A DNA stretch of 64,000 nt from Siphonodentalium dalli (GCA_032622095.1 CP136061.1:93431345-93495344), one strand, 5' to 3'; shown: positions 45,575 through 57,656, numbered from the stretch's first letter. Notes: generated by a model not told the origin, from the letters alone. Numbers and translations are program-made.

Positions 45575-45801
45575 TCACTTACTCTGGTAATAAGAAGGTC
45601 AAGAAGGGACGAGAAATTAACTTTGTCCTAGAAACATTTACATCAATTGCCCACATTAAGCTAAACAAAACAATTCGAGATGCGCATTACTAACCAAAAT
45701 ATAAAAAATAGCCCACCCCGTCAATTTTGTTTGTCGCTACTAACGGTACGGTCTAGAGAGGCGAAATCAATTGTCTCGAAGTGACACAGTCTTAGCTAGT
45801 G

Positions 45802-46585
45802 TCTGGCCCGAAACGCCAACAACGTGTTAACAGGTTTCAAATATATACACTAACCCATTAAACGCCAACACAACATCTTAATTGGTTTCCATTACACTAA
45901 CCCATTAAACGCCAACAACCTCTTAATTTGTTTCCGTTATAAACACTAACCCATTAAACGCCAACAACCTCTTAATTGGTTTTCATTACGCTAACCCATT
46001 AAATGTTAATAACCTCTTAACTGGTTTCCATTATAACCCATTAAACACCAACAGCATCTTAATTGGTTTCCATTACGCTAACCTATTAAACGTCAAACCT
46101 CTTATATGGTTTCCATTATAACCCATTAAACGCAAACAACATATTAATTGGCTTACAATATGCTAACCCATTAAAGATCAACACCCTCACTAACCCATTA
46201 AACGTCAACAACCTCTTAAATGGTTTCCATTACATTAACACATTAAACGCCAACAACCTGTTAACTGTCTTCCATTACACTAATCCATTAAACGCCAACA
46301 ATATATTAATTGGCTTACATTACTCTAACACATTAAACCCCAACACCATCTTAACTGATTTCCACACTAACCCATTAAACGTCAACAAAATCTGAATGGG
46401 TTGTCATTACACTAACCCATTAAACGGTAACAACTTCTTAACTGGTTTTCATTACACTAACCCATTAAACACCAACAACAACGTCTTAACTGGTTTTCAT
46501 TACACTAAACCATTAAAGTCAACGACATCTTAACTGGCTTACACTACACTAACCCATTAAACGACACAACATCTTAACGTGCTTA
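45802..46585. repeat. Minisatellite, about 47-bp unit, at least 14 copies
   Basis: Repeats of CACTAACCCATTAAACGCCA followed by ACAACCTCTTAATTGGTTTC and CATTA. Spacing 38-49 bases (for example 45,854, 45,901, 45,950, 45,995). Copies vary in the middle. No reading frame is kept, so it is not a coding repeat. Confidence 0.9.
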
Positions 46586-46589
46586 CCCA

Positions 46590-46900
46590 TTTAATTAGAT
46601 TTAAATTAAAAACAAATTAAACGATGTCTTTATAATATGTGTAATAAATCAATAACTGAATTGTTCAGTATCGTATATAACTAAAACAAAAGTTCTTTAG
46701 TGGCAAATTTTCTCTCCATCAATTGTATTGAATTGTTAAATTTGCTGTTGAGCAACCGGGAGCTCACATATTATTTTCTCGAAAATTCGTGTATTGTAAA
46801 TATCCATGACGTCATACTGACGAGGGCTACATGCACATGACCCAAGCCCGGCGTCTCATTATAAGATCATTATCGGAGGCCTTTTCACATTTATTAGCTA
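46590..46900. other. Intergenic, no gene recognised
   Basis: AT-rich; nothing identified. Confidence 0.4.
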
Positions 46901-46907
46901 ACTTCGC

Positions 46908-47384
46908 TTAAAGGTACTCAACCCGATAAAACTCCTCTCAATTACTATTTCAATGGCTTCGGGGGTCAAAAATATTTGATTCGAGTCGAGGAAGTCACCC
47001 ATCAAAGCTCAGATTTGTTAGATATCGATTTTAGAAATCTATTATTTTTCATTATCGGGAATACTATCTGGCCCAGAACTCAGTCAAAATTGCGTTAAAA
47101 TTACCACTTGATTTTAGAGTTATCCATCCTTGTCTGTTTGAATAAATTTGGAGAACACATCCAGAGCAGATTACGGCAGTTAGCAGTACTCATCTCGAGT
47201 TTATAACAAATTTCAAAAATCAATATCTAATAACTCTGAGCTTTGTTTGATGGGTTCCTCGACTCGAATCAAATATCTTTTACCCCCAAAGCCAAAGAAA
47301 TAGTAATATAGGACCCTCCGATCGGATTGTTGTTGTTGGAATCTGTTGAGATGGGGACCCTCTTTACGGGTTGAGTACCTTTAA
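46908..47384. mobile_element. AGGTACTCAATCC-family MITE, variant right end
   Basis: TTAAAGGTACTCAACCCGAT to GGTTGAGTACCTTTAA. The right end has an added ~40 bases (TTGGAATCTGTTGAGATGGG, GACCCTCTTTAC). The fragment at 62,830 has the same extra text, so it marks a subfamily. Confidence 0.75.
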
Positions 47385-47502
47385 GCGTAAATTCATTATG
47401 CCCAAGCATATTGTAGAAATTGCATTACCTGTAAGCTTATTGGAATTATGACTATTACGTTTAAGTGTAATTACTTTACTCTTAAGCGCAAATGTATTAC
47501 TC

Positions 47503-47902
47503 TTAACCCTTTACCCAACAGAACGGCCCTGTGCCAATGCATTCTCTTATATATGCGAGTCGACCATAGGTCGCCTCGCATATATAAGAGAATGCATTGG
47601 CTTAACACATTAAAAATTATAAAAATTGTTAAAGAATGTAAGACAAAATGGTAAAAAATGTTTTAAAAAGATTTTTTTTAGGCCAATGCATTCTCTTATA
47701 TATGCGAGGCGACCTCTGGTCGACTCGCATATATAAGAGAATGAATTGGCACAGGGCATAACTGTAACCATCACAATGTGGTCAATGAGCCGGTTCCAAT
47801 GATATCCATATTTGTATGGTTTTATTGAGACAGACCCAAGATATTTAGGCTGTTGCAGCTTTATTTGGCCGTTTTTGGCCGGTTTGTTGGGTAAAGGGTT
47901 AA
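47503..47902. mobile_element. CCCTTTACCC MITE with two hairpins (best copy)
   Basis: TTAA|CCCTTTACCCAACAGAAC ... TTGTTGGGTAAAGGG|TTAA, 400 bases with target TTAA on both sides: piggyBac-like by its CCC start and TTAA site. Hairpins at 47,533-47,601 and 47,682-47,750; then a unique arm (CATAACTGTAACCATCAC, TATTTAGGCTGTTGCAGC). Confidence 0.85.
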
Positions 47903-47909
47903 AGTGGAT

Positions 47910-48655
47910 GCAACCACATTACTAATTCCAGTAACCTACATCAGATTACGCCATTTTACCAGAGGTAAGATAGTCCAAGAACTCAATTACGCTTAAGCGT
48001 AATTAGCAAATAAATGTGAAAACGGGCTCCCATACAGTATACTCAAGAAATACATGGAAACCATCCTAGTCCACAAGGGTGCGATCGCTTTATAACTTTA
48101 TAATAATAATTAGAATTGTCGATATACATGATAACGCCCCAGCTGCTTACACTATTGTGTAAGACAACTTTAAGTTCCGGAGGATAATTAATTATTCAAA
48201 GTCTGTGTTGGATAAAGGCATCGAGTTGGTAGTTCCTACTTGGCGAGTCCATGCTCGGATATGTACATCGATTCCGCTCTGCAAAACAATGCAATAAAAT
48301 GAGAACAGTAGTTCAGTCTTCGCTCACATGCATATTTCCACAACTGCAAATCAACTACTTATTAGCAGATATTTCTACCAATTAGTTCTCCCGATAAGCA
48401 GCACATTATATGTTTATAATAGAACATTTTTTAATTAGATAATCTACTTAGAATCACCGCCTCAGTTTGAGTCAATAATGTGTTGAAAATTAGACCATTT
48501 TAGTCACATTATCGACACAAAATGAGACGATTCTAAGCAAATTATGTGCGGACAATGACACAAATTAGCCAACTCACGACCTTGCATGCGCTGTAGTCCG
48601 GGCCATAAAACGAAAATAACGAGTAAGATTCCATATCTCATAATCAAATAATCAC
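47910..48655. other. Intergenic, no gene recognised
   Basis: TAAGCGTAATTA-type words (47,390-47,500 and about 47,990) flank the MITE above and seem to belong to its older host repeat. Otherwise nothing. Confidence 0.4.
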
Positions 48656-48660
48656 ATTAT

Positions 48661-48880
48661 GTACATTAATGCCCTAATTAATCGACTTCTTAACCACAGC
48701 AGAATTATAGGTAACTGTTCAGGATATAGTCGGAAATATGGCTTGTTGACATTCATCGGAAAGCTCTCGCCGAGAGCTTTCCGATGAATGGCAACAAGCC
48801 ATATTTCTGACTAAATCCTGAAAAGTTACCCATAATTCTGCTGTGGTTAAGAAGTCGATTAATTAGGGCATTACTGTACT
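48661..48880. repeat. 220-bp long palindrome
   Basis: GTACATTAATGCCCTAATTA... pairs with ...TAATTAGGGCATTACTGTAC. Arms of about 105 bases with few mismatches meet at GCTCTCGCCGAGAGC with almost no loop. Probably a foldback MITE; no target duplication could be fixed. Confidence 0.9.
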
Positions 48881-49236
48881 TATTTCACATTATAGGTCGA
48901 TTATGTGCGTATCTCCGCGAGGATATCTTGTGACCAATCAGCAGCTGAGCAGGTCGTTTGTCGCATGAAATTTCTGACACCATCATTGTTCACACCCATT
49001 TACGATATCAGCGCATTGTGTTGTGGTATATTGGCTATTTTCAAACCATGTTTTGTCGTCTAATCTAATGTACTGAACTTTTATCCTGGCGTGATAATCA
49101 TTAGTTGTTGTTTTTTTTTTAAATTTAAGGAACAGAAGAAGGTATTAATATGCACTTTTGTTATCTGTTCAGATGTTTGTTGTATACTTATATTTCTTGA
49201 GCATCACTGCTGGGGAGAATCCATCCAGTAAAATGT

Positions 49237-50660
49237 TGATTGATTGATTGATTAAGGTTTAAAGTTGTTTAGCAACAAGTCCATATCACGACGAGAAGAA
49301 ACATATAGTCAGAATCAACTGAAGCAACTGTGATTAGAAATGACACTGCATTAGACTAAAACGAAACAAAAAATACAAATAAAAAACACCCAAATCGGAA
49401 CATGAGTGCTCGATTGGAGCCAGAACCATTAAGAAACTGACCATTGTGCAAACACATATAAACAGAATATGAAAACAGATAGGACACACATATAAAACCT
49501 GCTTGAAATATTTTCAGCAAATATAAATCATTCATTAAGTCTTCTGTATATCAAAATATTTGGAGTAGCCTACAACCTCGCCTCCTGGAGTGATTGATAA
49601 GATATTTATAATATCTGCTTAATCTGGTGTGGGCTTAATCAATTCATCAAGTTGACAACGGGGTTGATGAATCGGTAGGTGATCCGCTACACGAAATCCA
49701 GCATTCCTCCATAAAAGTACATGGATGTCTGTGGCTCCTTCTATTTCAATAAAAATTTACCTTTTCTCTCGAAGCATCGTATCGAAATTTGAAAACTCAA
49801 ATCTAAACCTCTGCTTCTGAGAGTCAACAGACTTGACAGACCTTGGTGATTTTTGTTTTTGGAACAATAGGATCAACTTGCATAGTTTGTTTCGGAGGAA
49901 AAGTCTCAACGGCAGAAGCTATATCCATTTCCTGTGCTACGGGTTCTGGAACAGGAATAATATCACTCACCCAAACATGTTTTGCTAGTGATATACTGAC
50001 GAGTTTGGTTTGACTCTGTGTTCGAGTGCTGGCATCAACACATGGATGTGAACGATCAATTGCAGCATGTGAACCTTGACAGTTTGAACATTCTTAAGAT
50101 TCGTACAATCCTGTTGATCATGGCCAGAAATAGAACATCGTGAACATATGGTTTCTTTACTTTTACAATGTTCTAGGCCATGACCATTCCCTTGACATTT
50201 AAATCAATCTCCATATATACCCAACCTTCAATGTTGGTGGATGTGCATCGATTGAATGTCAGAAGATAACCATTCAAAGGAACTTGTTGTCCATCAATTA
50301 TTTTTATAAATCTACGGACTTCGTTGGTTCTAACTCAGCCAATATCTCTGACTCAGAAGAATCAGATATATCGCGAGTTCTCAATATAGCTCTACTACTG
50401 TTCAATGTCCTGTGGGGAGTGATCGACGCTGGTGTTTGTGCAATAGATGTTAATTGCACAGGAGCGTCAGTTTGAATGTTCTTGAACATTCGATCAGAAG
50501 AAAGCCACCTGTGGCCCAGTCCTGATCGGTTTGACAGATTTTAATTGCTCGGCTATGCTTTGTAGCGTTTTATCAATTACAAATAGAGAAGGTCTCTTGA
50601 CATTTGGATCAAAACCAAGTGCCAAGTACTGATAATAGACCTCGGCATCAGTGGAACATG
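49237..50660 (-). mobile_element. LINE relic: ORF1 plus 3' tail, reverse transcriptase missing
   Basis: On the minus strand a decayed ORF1 (50,660-49,824) is followed by about 580 bases of untranslated sequence ending in an AATC repeat tail (49,237-49,253), a form common in LINE 3' ends. The endonuclease and reverse transcriptase ORF expected between ORF1 and the tail is absent, so an internal deletion happened. Confidence 0.65.
49824..50660 (-). pseudogene. Non-LTR retrotransposon ORF1 with CCHC zinc knuckles
   Basis: Read in order over several frames: SLFVIDKTLQSIAEQLKSVK (about 50,600), ITPHRTLNSSRAILRTRDIS (about 50,400), IIDGQQVPLNGYLLTFNRC (about 50,270), then zinc knuckles GHGLEHCKSKETICSRC, GHDQQDC and CQGSHAAIDRSHPC (50,180-50,030). 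A proline-rich tail ends at a stop at 49,824. This is the RRM-like plus knuckle layout of LINE ORF1 proteins, which bind the element's RNA. There are stops (for example after QVAFF near 50,510) and at least two frameshifts. The plus-strand frame at 50,284 is a shadow. Confidence 0.65.
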
Positions 50661-50664
50661 GCGG

Positions 50665-52185
50665 GTGGTCAAACGTTTTTGTTTGTTATGAGTTGCCATA
50701 TGAAAAGCAAATACTCGAAAAATAGCCCACCAGCAACCGCATCGGATTATAATCGGACCAGACACACCGAACAATCGTGTCTGCGTTGTGGTGGGTGGCT
50801 GTCCGCTGTTCTGGAGAGAAAGGCCGATGCGGCGGTCAAATAGCAATTTTTAGAGCGACCAAAACACAGACACTCACTTATATATCGACATGGACAGGCA
50901 ATTATCATATGTATCACAATAAACGGTCCACAGCCCTGTATGATGATATTAATGCCAACAGATGCACGCTTCCGTGCCTCTCCGTTATTATCTATTTCTG
51001 AGAGAAAAAACACTACACACAATGCCTGGGTATGGTTTCTTGCATTGTCTCCTACCCAAAATAGTCTGATTTTAGCACAATGATAACAACACGTTGACAC
51101 CCTACTGGTGGCTTTCGCGATGGGTATTGCTGTTTAAAAAGTCACATCAGTTAAAACCGTCATTAACAGAACGAATATTAAAATATTGACAGATTTTATT
51201 CTTATACCAGCCATAAATATCGCATAAATTAGATGTTTTTGTCAAGATCGCACGCCTCGCAAGTAAACAAAAGCCATATTATGATACAGTACAGTGATTA
51301 TAGAGTGTGCGATACTCAAAACACTCAAAGTAAACGAACTTTGGTTAAAACTGTCATAGTGTTGTCTAAAACATACCGATATAGTGCTCTCTAATGATCG
51401 CCACACAATATTTCGGTGCTGAATAGGTCACCGTTAATCAATCTCCCAAAACAAATCGCCACAGTGTTTAGTGTGTTGCTTATCGCACACTCTTTATGTG
51501 CTGCAGATAAACAAATGCTCGATTCACACAAAGTGTGTTTCGTGGGTAATACCGCATTCACACTATCATTATACTGTTAGTAAATTCTGGAGGAAATTAA
51601 AAACTTGGTAACTTTTGTTTCTAAATTATAACCTACAACTAAGGCCATCCGTAACAAATGCCATCCGTGTCTATAAAATAAACGTTCGTTATTTTGAGTT
51701 AATTAGTTATGTGTTTTCTCACACTATCGCAAAGAGGTTGTATTATTTGAAAGCTCTTTATATGGTCGATTGTTGGAAAGGTTGCACGCAACAAAAATCC
51801 AAATCGTGTGAAGACTTCCACTTCTGAAATTAATATTCACATCATAGCCTCATATTAATGGACTCATTTGGGGGACCTTTCTGTACTTTCTAGTAAAGAA
51901 ACCGTGTCAATAAAGTATGTGCAGAGTTCACCTCCCTTGATGACTGGACAAGACCGACGACACACACTAAATAGAAGACTGCGCATATTGGAGAGGTAGT
52001 TATTTCGAGAGGTGTATAGCCTATACATGCATGCATGTTACCCGCATTTGGAGGACTTATTAATTAATATTAAGATATATACTAAGCGATCAGAACCAAA
52101 TGTTGCCCTTTTTAAGCACACAAAATATCGAAAAAACTTTGTGTAATTTCGTCGTACCTTAAGTTTGGAAAGTCCCACTAGAACC
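50665..52185. other. Intergenic with one diverged repeat
   Basis: 51,095-51,245 matches 14,110-14,245. AGTGTGCGATA (51,304) and TATCGCACACTC (51,480) are inverted and may end a small element. No gene recognised. Confidence 0.4.
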
Positions 52186-52192
52186 AAAGACT

Positions 52193-52657
52193 ATATGTGA
52201 CCCGCCATATCAAATCCAGTCGTAAGTCTGGATTTTTTTACCCTGTGCCAATGCATTCTCTTATATATGCGAGTCGACCATAGGTCGCCTCGCATATATA
52301 AGAGAATGCATTGGCCTAACAATTTTTTACAATTTTAATAATTTTTTCTTGTATTCTTTAACAATTTTATAATTTCACTCATACAGAGCCCCAGACAAAC
52401 ATGAGCAGACGACACTCTTCTATATGCTTCTATATATGTGTGGGGCTCCCTGCAGGGTAATGGATGTTTTTTATTTTATGTCCTAAAAATTGTAAGAAAC
52501 ATTTATTTTAAAAAAATGATAAAAAATTGTTAGGCCAATGCATTCTCTTATATATGCGAGGCGACCAATGGTCGACTCGCATATATAAGAGAATGCATTG
52601 GCACAGGGTAAAGAAATCCCGACTTCCGACTGGATTTGATATGGCAGGTCACATATT
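52193..52657. mobile_element. Hairpin pair nested in a larger palindrome
   Basis: Hairpins at 52,247-52,315 and 52,534-52,602 with the same spacer type as at 39.8 kb. Outside them the sequence continues as ~50-base inverted arms of a different family (TATGTGACCCGCCATATCAA, AATCCAGTCG...ACCCTGT and partners), with a few mismatches. The hairpin pair seems to lie at the centre of a MITE with TGTGACC ends. Confidence 0.8.
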
Positions 52658-52976
52658 GCGAAACGGTGTTATATGGTTCTCCGATTATTTTATAGACATG
52701 GTGTCTATAGTCTATAAACGCACATTAACGACATTGTCACATGGCAAGTAAAACCCACAAGGGTTCTAATTGCTGTAATTTTGACGAGTAGCGTGTGAAA
52801 GTCGTCAACAACATGGTCGCTCTAATTCTCCATTCTGTCAATAAGTTTTAATGCGGTAATTATTCTCAAAGCACGTAGGACATTTGACTTTGGGGCGATC
52901 GGTTCCGCCATTTTTGACTGGAAAAACCAGCGCTAAATATAGAAAAATACAGACTAGTACCAAGTCCGTGACCGAC

Positions 52977-53232
52977 CAAGCCTTGAAATAATGTGTCTGT
53001 CATTTGCAGAATGAGGTCCCCAGAGGGTGAATTTAGTGATGCTACCCCGCATATAGCGGGCTAGCATCACCAAATTCACCCTCTGGGGACCTCATTCTGC
53101 TTACACCTCAGTAGAATGAGGCCTCCAGATGGTGAATTTGGTGATGCTAGCCCGCTATGCGGGGTAGCATCACTAAATTCACCCTCTGGGGACCTCATTC
53201 TGCAAATGACAGACACACTATTTCAAGGCTTG
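52977..53232. mobile_element. Double-hairpin MITE, second copy
   Basis: Outer arms CAAGCCTTGAAATAATGTGT and partner. Hairpins 53,006-53,100 and 53,111-53,213 built on GCAGAATGAGGTCCCCAGAG. Flanks TCCGTGACCGAC (left) and TCCGTGACGACG (right) look like a target duplication with one indel. Confidence 0.8.
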
Positions 53233-53294
53233 TCCGTGACGACGTCAGAAAGGAGGTATGACAAGTGCGCTCTGGTAGAGATTGCCGTATCAAT

Positions 53295-53748
53295 CATGGG
53301 GGTGTCAGAAAAATAATTTCTTACCTTTAGAACAACCCACCCCTCGACCCTATTTTTTTTCGTTTTAGCAAGTTTATGTCCATTTTTCGACACCCCCCCC
53401 CCCCCCCCCCCCCCCCCCCCGAAAACACGAAATCAAAAATGTGCTGACGATTATTAGAATTTTAACCACTTACTTTTTCCTATCAATTACCTATTACTGG
53501 TTGGTGCATGTGATTGGCTCAGTTTTACGTGGCAGTGATTGCTTATGCAATGTGCCCATGCAGTTTATGTTCGGGGTGACATAGACTGACATATGTCGGG
53601 TATTTAGTAATTTTACAACACTTAAGTTTAAGGCCAAATATATTTGAAAAATATGGATATTTTTTTTAGCTTAGGAAAACATTGATTTTGGGTCCTTTTG
53701 GCCACCCAACCCCTCATACATGCCCGGATTTTTTTTTTACACCCCCTG
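53295..53748. mobile_element. Diverged CAGGGG-type TIR element with C28 run
   Basis: Left CATGGGGGTGTCAGAAAAA; right, reversed, CAGGGGGTGTAAAAAAAAAA. The CCACCCCTCGACCC / GCCACCCAACCCCTC blocks are as in the other CAGGGG elements. Contains a 28-base C run (53,393-53,420), a likely sequencing trouble spot. No clean target duplication. Confidence 0.55.
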
Positions 53749-53754
53749 TAAGAT

Positions 53755-54300
53755 GAGTTATCTTTAGAGGGACCCAAGCATTCACCGTGAGTAATATACA
53801 AAATGTACTCTAAAACGTGACCACTAAACTTGAAGAACATGGAGAAATACATAACGTTTATTCTTATAATCATTTTTGATCCCCAATAATGAAATTTCGC
53901 GTTTTGGAACCATTGTTATGTAAACAAAAATGTTATAGTGAGTTGTCAACAAACATTGCTAATCGTACGTTAAAATATTTCAGTCTGAATTTAATTTTTA
54001 GAATATTTTTTCAAAGCATTGACTTTTTCCAATGTTCACCGTCAAGTTTTGATTAAACATTAACATTAATGTTTACATGTACAGCACATTGATTGTGATA
54101 TGCGAAATCTAATATTGGAGAGTTATTAATAATAACTGTTTTACAGACTTTAATAAAAATGTCTGAACCAATTGTGAAGGCATTGAGTCTCTTCAACATG
54201 TGGTCATTCGAACTGAACTCTTTTGCTTATTTTCGATGAATGCGTAAATTTCTAAATCAAAAGGCCAATTGTGAATTGCATATATCTACAACAATTTTAC
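53755..54300. other. Intergenic, no gene recognised
   Basis: AT-rich; nothing identified. Confidence 0.4.
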
Positions 54301-54309
54301 TATCAATGT

Positions 54310-54555
54310 AAGTGTCAAACGGAGGTCTTGCAGATACACATGGATATCCATCTTTATCTGCAAGACCGTCCGTTTGACATCGTGCTTCCTCGTGCTTGTG
54401 GCCCCAAAACAATTGAAATAATAAACTTCAAAAATCTATATCTGATCACTCTGAGCCTTGATGGGTAGGTTCCTCGACTCGAATCAAATATTGTTTACCC
54501 CCGAAGCCAAAGAAATAGTGATTTAGGAGCGTCTGATCGGATTGAGTACATTTAA
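54310..54555. mobile_element. AGGTACTCAATCC-family MITE, left arm lost
   Basis: Keeps the GGTCTTGCAGATA...TATCTGCAAGACC hairpin and the right arm ending GGATTGAGTACAT|TTAA. The left TTAA end is missing. Confidence 0.65.
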
Positions 54556-54874
54556 TGTTCACTGAATTAAGGTTATTGATAGCAACGTGATATGAATAGG
54601 TATAAAAGGTACCACTCCCGTGCTATAAGTTGGCTAAAATTGTTGACACCTCTTCGCATTTCCCGTCCGAAAAAAATATCTTATCTAGCATTTTCCACAG
54701 TTGGCACTCGGATGATATACTAGTAAAAGAAAATGTTTAGGCAACATTAAAAGTATTAGGACACGATCGGTTGGTCACCACCGACAATGCCAGAAGACAA
54801 CTTGGTCACCATTGATAATGCCAGATGAGAATAAATTTATAAAAAAGCTTCCCTTAATCTACATGGCATGTTTA

Positions 54875-55275
54875 GAGCCACATGGCGGTTTGCGCTCCAA
54901 AATACACCTAATAATATTCGCTTTTGAACTTTCACCGGTATCGAAATAGGTCGACAAATTCTTGAACTACCTTTCTACGAGCTTTATATGTCACAGAAAG
55001 AGTCATTGAAGTAATACAAAATACAACTTTGAACTGGATGTTTGGATCCCAAAAAACAACAGCCATTTATACGGCATGGAACAGAAAAGAGCGTCCAGTG
55101 TTAGTCTGTTCCGACATGGTAGAAATAAAGAGCGTTTATTTCACTTATGTGCAAAAAATGAAAGACAGCTGGACGATGTCTTTTATCATGGTAAGTATTT
55201 ATCAGAGCATATGAAGCCGTATATCAAACTCCCGTGTATTTTTCAACCTATCTTATACCTCCTTCAAATTAAAGA
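54875..55275. repeat. Dispersed repeat, uninterrupted relative of 36,478-37,490
   Basis: Same block order without the SINE and palindrome found at 36.6-37.1 kb. Open frames here are repeat shadows. Confidence 0.75.
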
Positions 55276-55279
55276 CATA

Positions 55280-56285
55280 TTATGTACTTGTTCGGGTGCG
55301 TGGAACTGATGAGTTAGTGTTCAGACGCCATGCCAACTGGAGGAATGTAACATTCTACTTGCACTGCCGAAAATCTGAAGCAAATCGACCGTACCACTCT
55401 ATAGAAAACATCGTCTGAACTACGCTCAATTGTAAATATTTACTACTCGATTCGGGACGCATCTATCGGCGATAAACTAACGAAACACACTTTGCCATCG
55501 ACCGTTGTTCCATTTAATTGATATATAAGAATGACGGTGTGTGTTGTCAATTGGAATATAACATTTATAAAAATATCTACTTTTAGCAAGATTTTTCTCA
55601 GTTTATATTTGACCACACTACTGAAGTGTTTCACATCACTTTAATATTGTACCCTATGTCCAGTAATTATCCATGCTAGTAAGAAAGTAATGCTTTATTC
55701 TCAGCCAATTAGTAATTTGGTACATGAGAAAACATATAATACACTATGTACAAATGAGAACGCTCCGGTCTAATTATTTGAAAATACACATGGAAACAGT
55801 AAATACAGAAAACAATCATCACACACCCAATATAATATCAACAACAACAACAAAACAAATTATGTGGACCACACTGCCTATCACCACTGTTTTCATTGGG
55901 CGGAAATATTTGTGGCTACTTTACTCTTCATTGACATGTCTCCACGTGACCCGGGGTAGAATATACCTTCAGTCCCGTTGCGAGGCGTAGGAATCCCCGA
56001 ATGTGGCACCTTTTTCGCGGTGGGATGCATCACGTGATAGGTGGTGTATGAAGTATGGTGGTACCAGGTACATCGTATAAATCGGAGCATCGACCTGCGG
56101 GTACGGCTTAGTCCATGGTCCACTGTGTCCCCGCATTGCTTTAAGGTGAATGGTTGAGTTGAACTGGCTCAATCATTTGGTTAGTCAAACCTCTAACCGG
56201 TGTTCACACTGGGACGAAAAATCTTTTGGGAACATTTTGGTCAATTCTGACTTTGGCCAAATTAAATCCTCATTTTCTGGTCTCA
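55280..56285. other. Intergenic, no gene recognised
   Basis: Short frames only. A CAACAACAACAAC run is at 55,839-55,855. No repeat link found. Confidence 0.4.
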
Positions 56286-56292
56286 AAATTAA

Positions 56293-56508
56293 TTAAAGGT
56301 ACTCAATCCGAGCAGACGCTCCTAAATTACTATTTCTTTGGCTTCGGGGGTAAACAATATTCCTATTGAAATAATAAGCTTCAAATATCGATATCTGATC
56401 ACTCTGAGCTTTGATGGGTAAGTTCCTCGACTCGAATCAAATATTGTTTACCCCCGAAGCCAAAGAAATAGTAATTTAGGAGCCTGTGATCGGATTGAGT
56501 ACCTTTAA
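56293..56508. mobile_element. AGGTACTCAATCC-family MITE, short form
   Basis: TTAAAGGTACTCAATCCGAG to GGATTGAGTACCTTTAA, 216 bases. The interior is reduced by deletion so the arms nearly meet. Confidence 0.8.
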
Positions 56509-56509
56509 T

Positions 56510-57470
56510 ATGTTTGTGTCTAACATCTAACATTCTGTATAAAAATGTCCATACCTTCCAATTCCGTGTCTAGACGTCTTTAACCACTGCACCATTGTTA
56601 CTTATCAATATACCACTACACACCATCCGCCATTCAACCTTATGACAAAGAATTCATTAGTGTTAACCCGTATTACTATTGTATTGCAGTTGCTGGTCCA
56701 TTGTTTGATAGTGCGCTGCCGTGAGTCCGTTTGTTAGTCATTAAGCTGTATCAACTAATCAATTAGTTGTGATCTTACCATAAATTTGATTATCATGTCG
56801 CTCCCGGTAGACGTTATTTGATTCCGTAATAAGCTCATATATGAATTATACCCTTTATTCCGTTGAGTGGCGCGGGTCGCAGTGGAAATGCATTATAAAG
56901 AGCTTTCATCTGGTACGTCGTGTCGATGAAAACGTAGATTAGATATAGTGCCTATATGAGCTTATTTCAAATTAAAATAAGCTCATTTACGACTGTTTTG
57001 ATCATTTCCCATTTAGGTTCATTTAGAGCTTAATTCAGATTCAAATAATCCCTATATGGGCGTATTTCTTGTGTTTTAAATGAGTTATATATGAGCTTAT
57101 TTGCGGGAGAACAGGCTGTTATCATTATTAATTTCTTATATACAGTACAGAATTTAGTTCAGACAGAACACAATACGATAGCCACATATATGTCCAATAT
57201 ATAATCAATATATAATCAATATATAATCAATTTTAATCGATAGAAGCGTTTTCGGACAGGGGTCTTCGATACTTATATGTATTATTTTATACACAGGATC
57301 AATATGCAACTTATTATAGGAAGAGATAAACTATCTTTAAACTACTCTTTTTTTTTAATTGAATAAAGATACAAGTCCTCAATTCAATTAATACATATAT
57401 TCACTTCGGTGATTGTAGGTTGGTGTAAATATGGTTCGGAGTGACATTTAGCGGATGCGGGAGGAATATA
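56510..57470. other. Intergenic, no gene recognised
   Basis: AGCTCATTT/ATATGAGCTTATTT words recur at 56,920-57,100, and TATAATCAATA three times at 57,199-57,230. No gene. Confidence 0.4.
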
Positions 57471-57473
57471 TAG

Positions 57474-57656
57474 TATAAAGTTATTATACAATGTTGTGTA
57501 CAGTATGTGTATTTCTTGTCCAGGTGAAATGTCATATTGGACGAGATACGATACGAGTCCATTTTATTATCCATCTATGTTTATCCAAATTTTGGGAATA
57601 AAACTTTTGTGATTATTGTTGGTATTGTGGGCGCTTGATTCTCTATAAAAGCCTTT
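57474..57656. repeat. Dispersed repeat shared with 33,938-34,143
   Basis: Diverged second copy; see the entry at 33,938 for the shared words. Confidence 0.7.

Noticed and set aside
45802-46585. CRISPR-like array or telomere repeat
   Set aside because: Units are contiguous and variable, without unique spacers; the genome is eukaryotic; the core is not a telomere motif.
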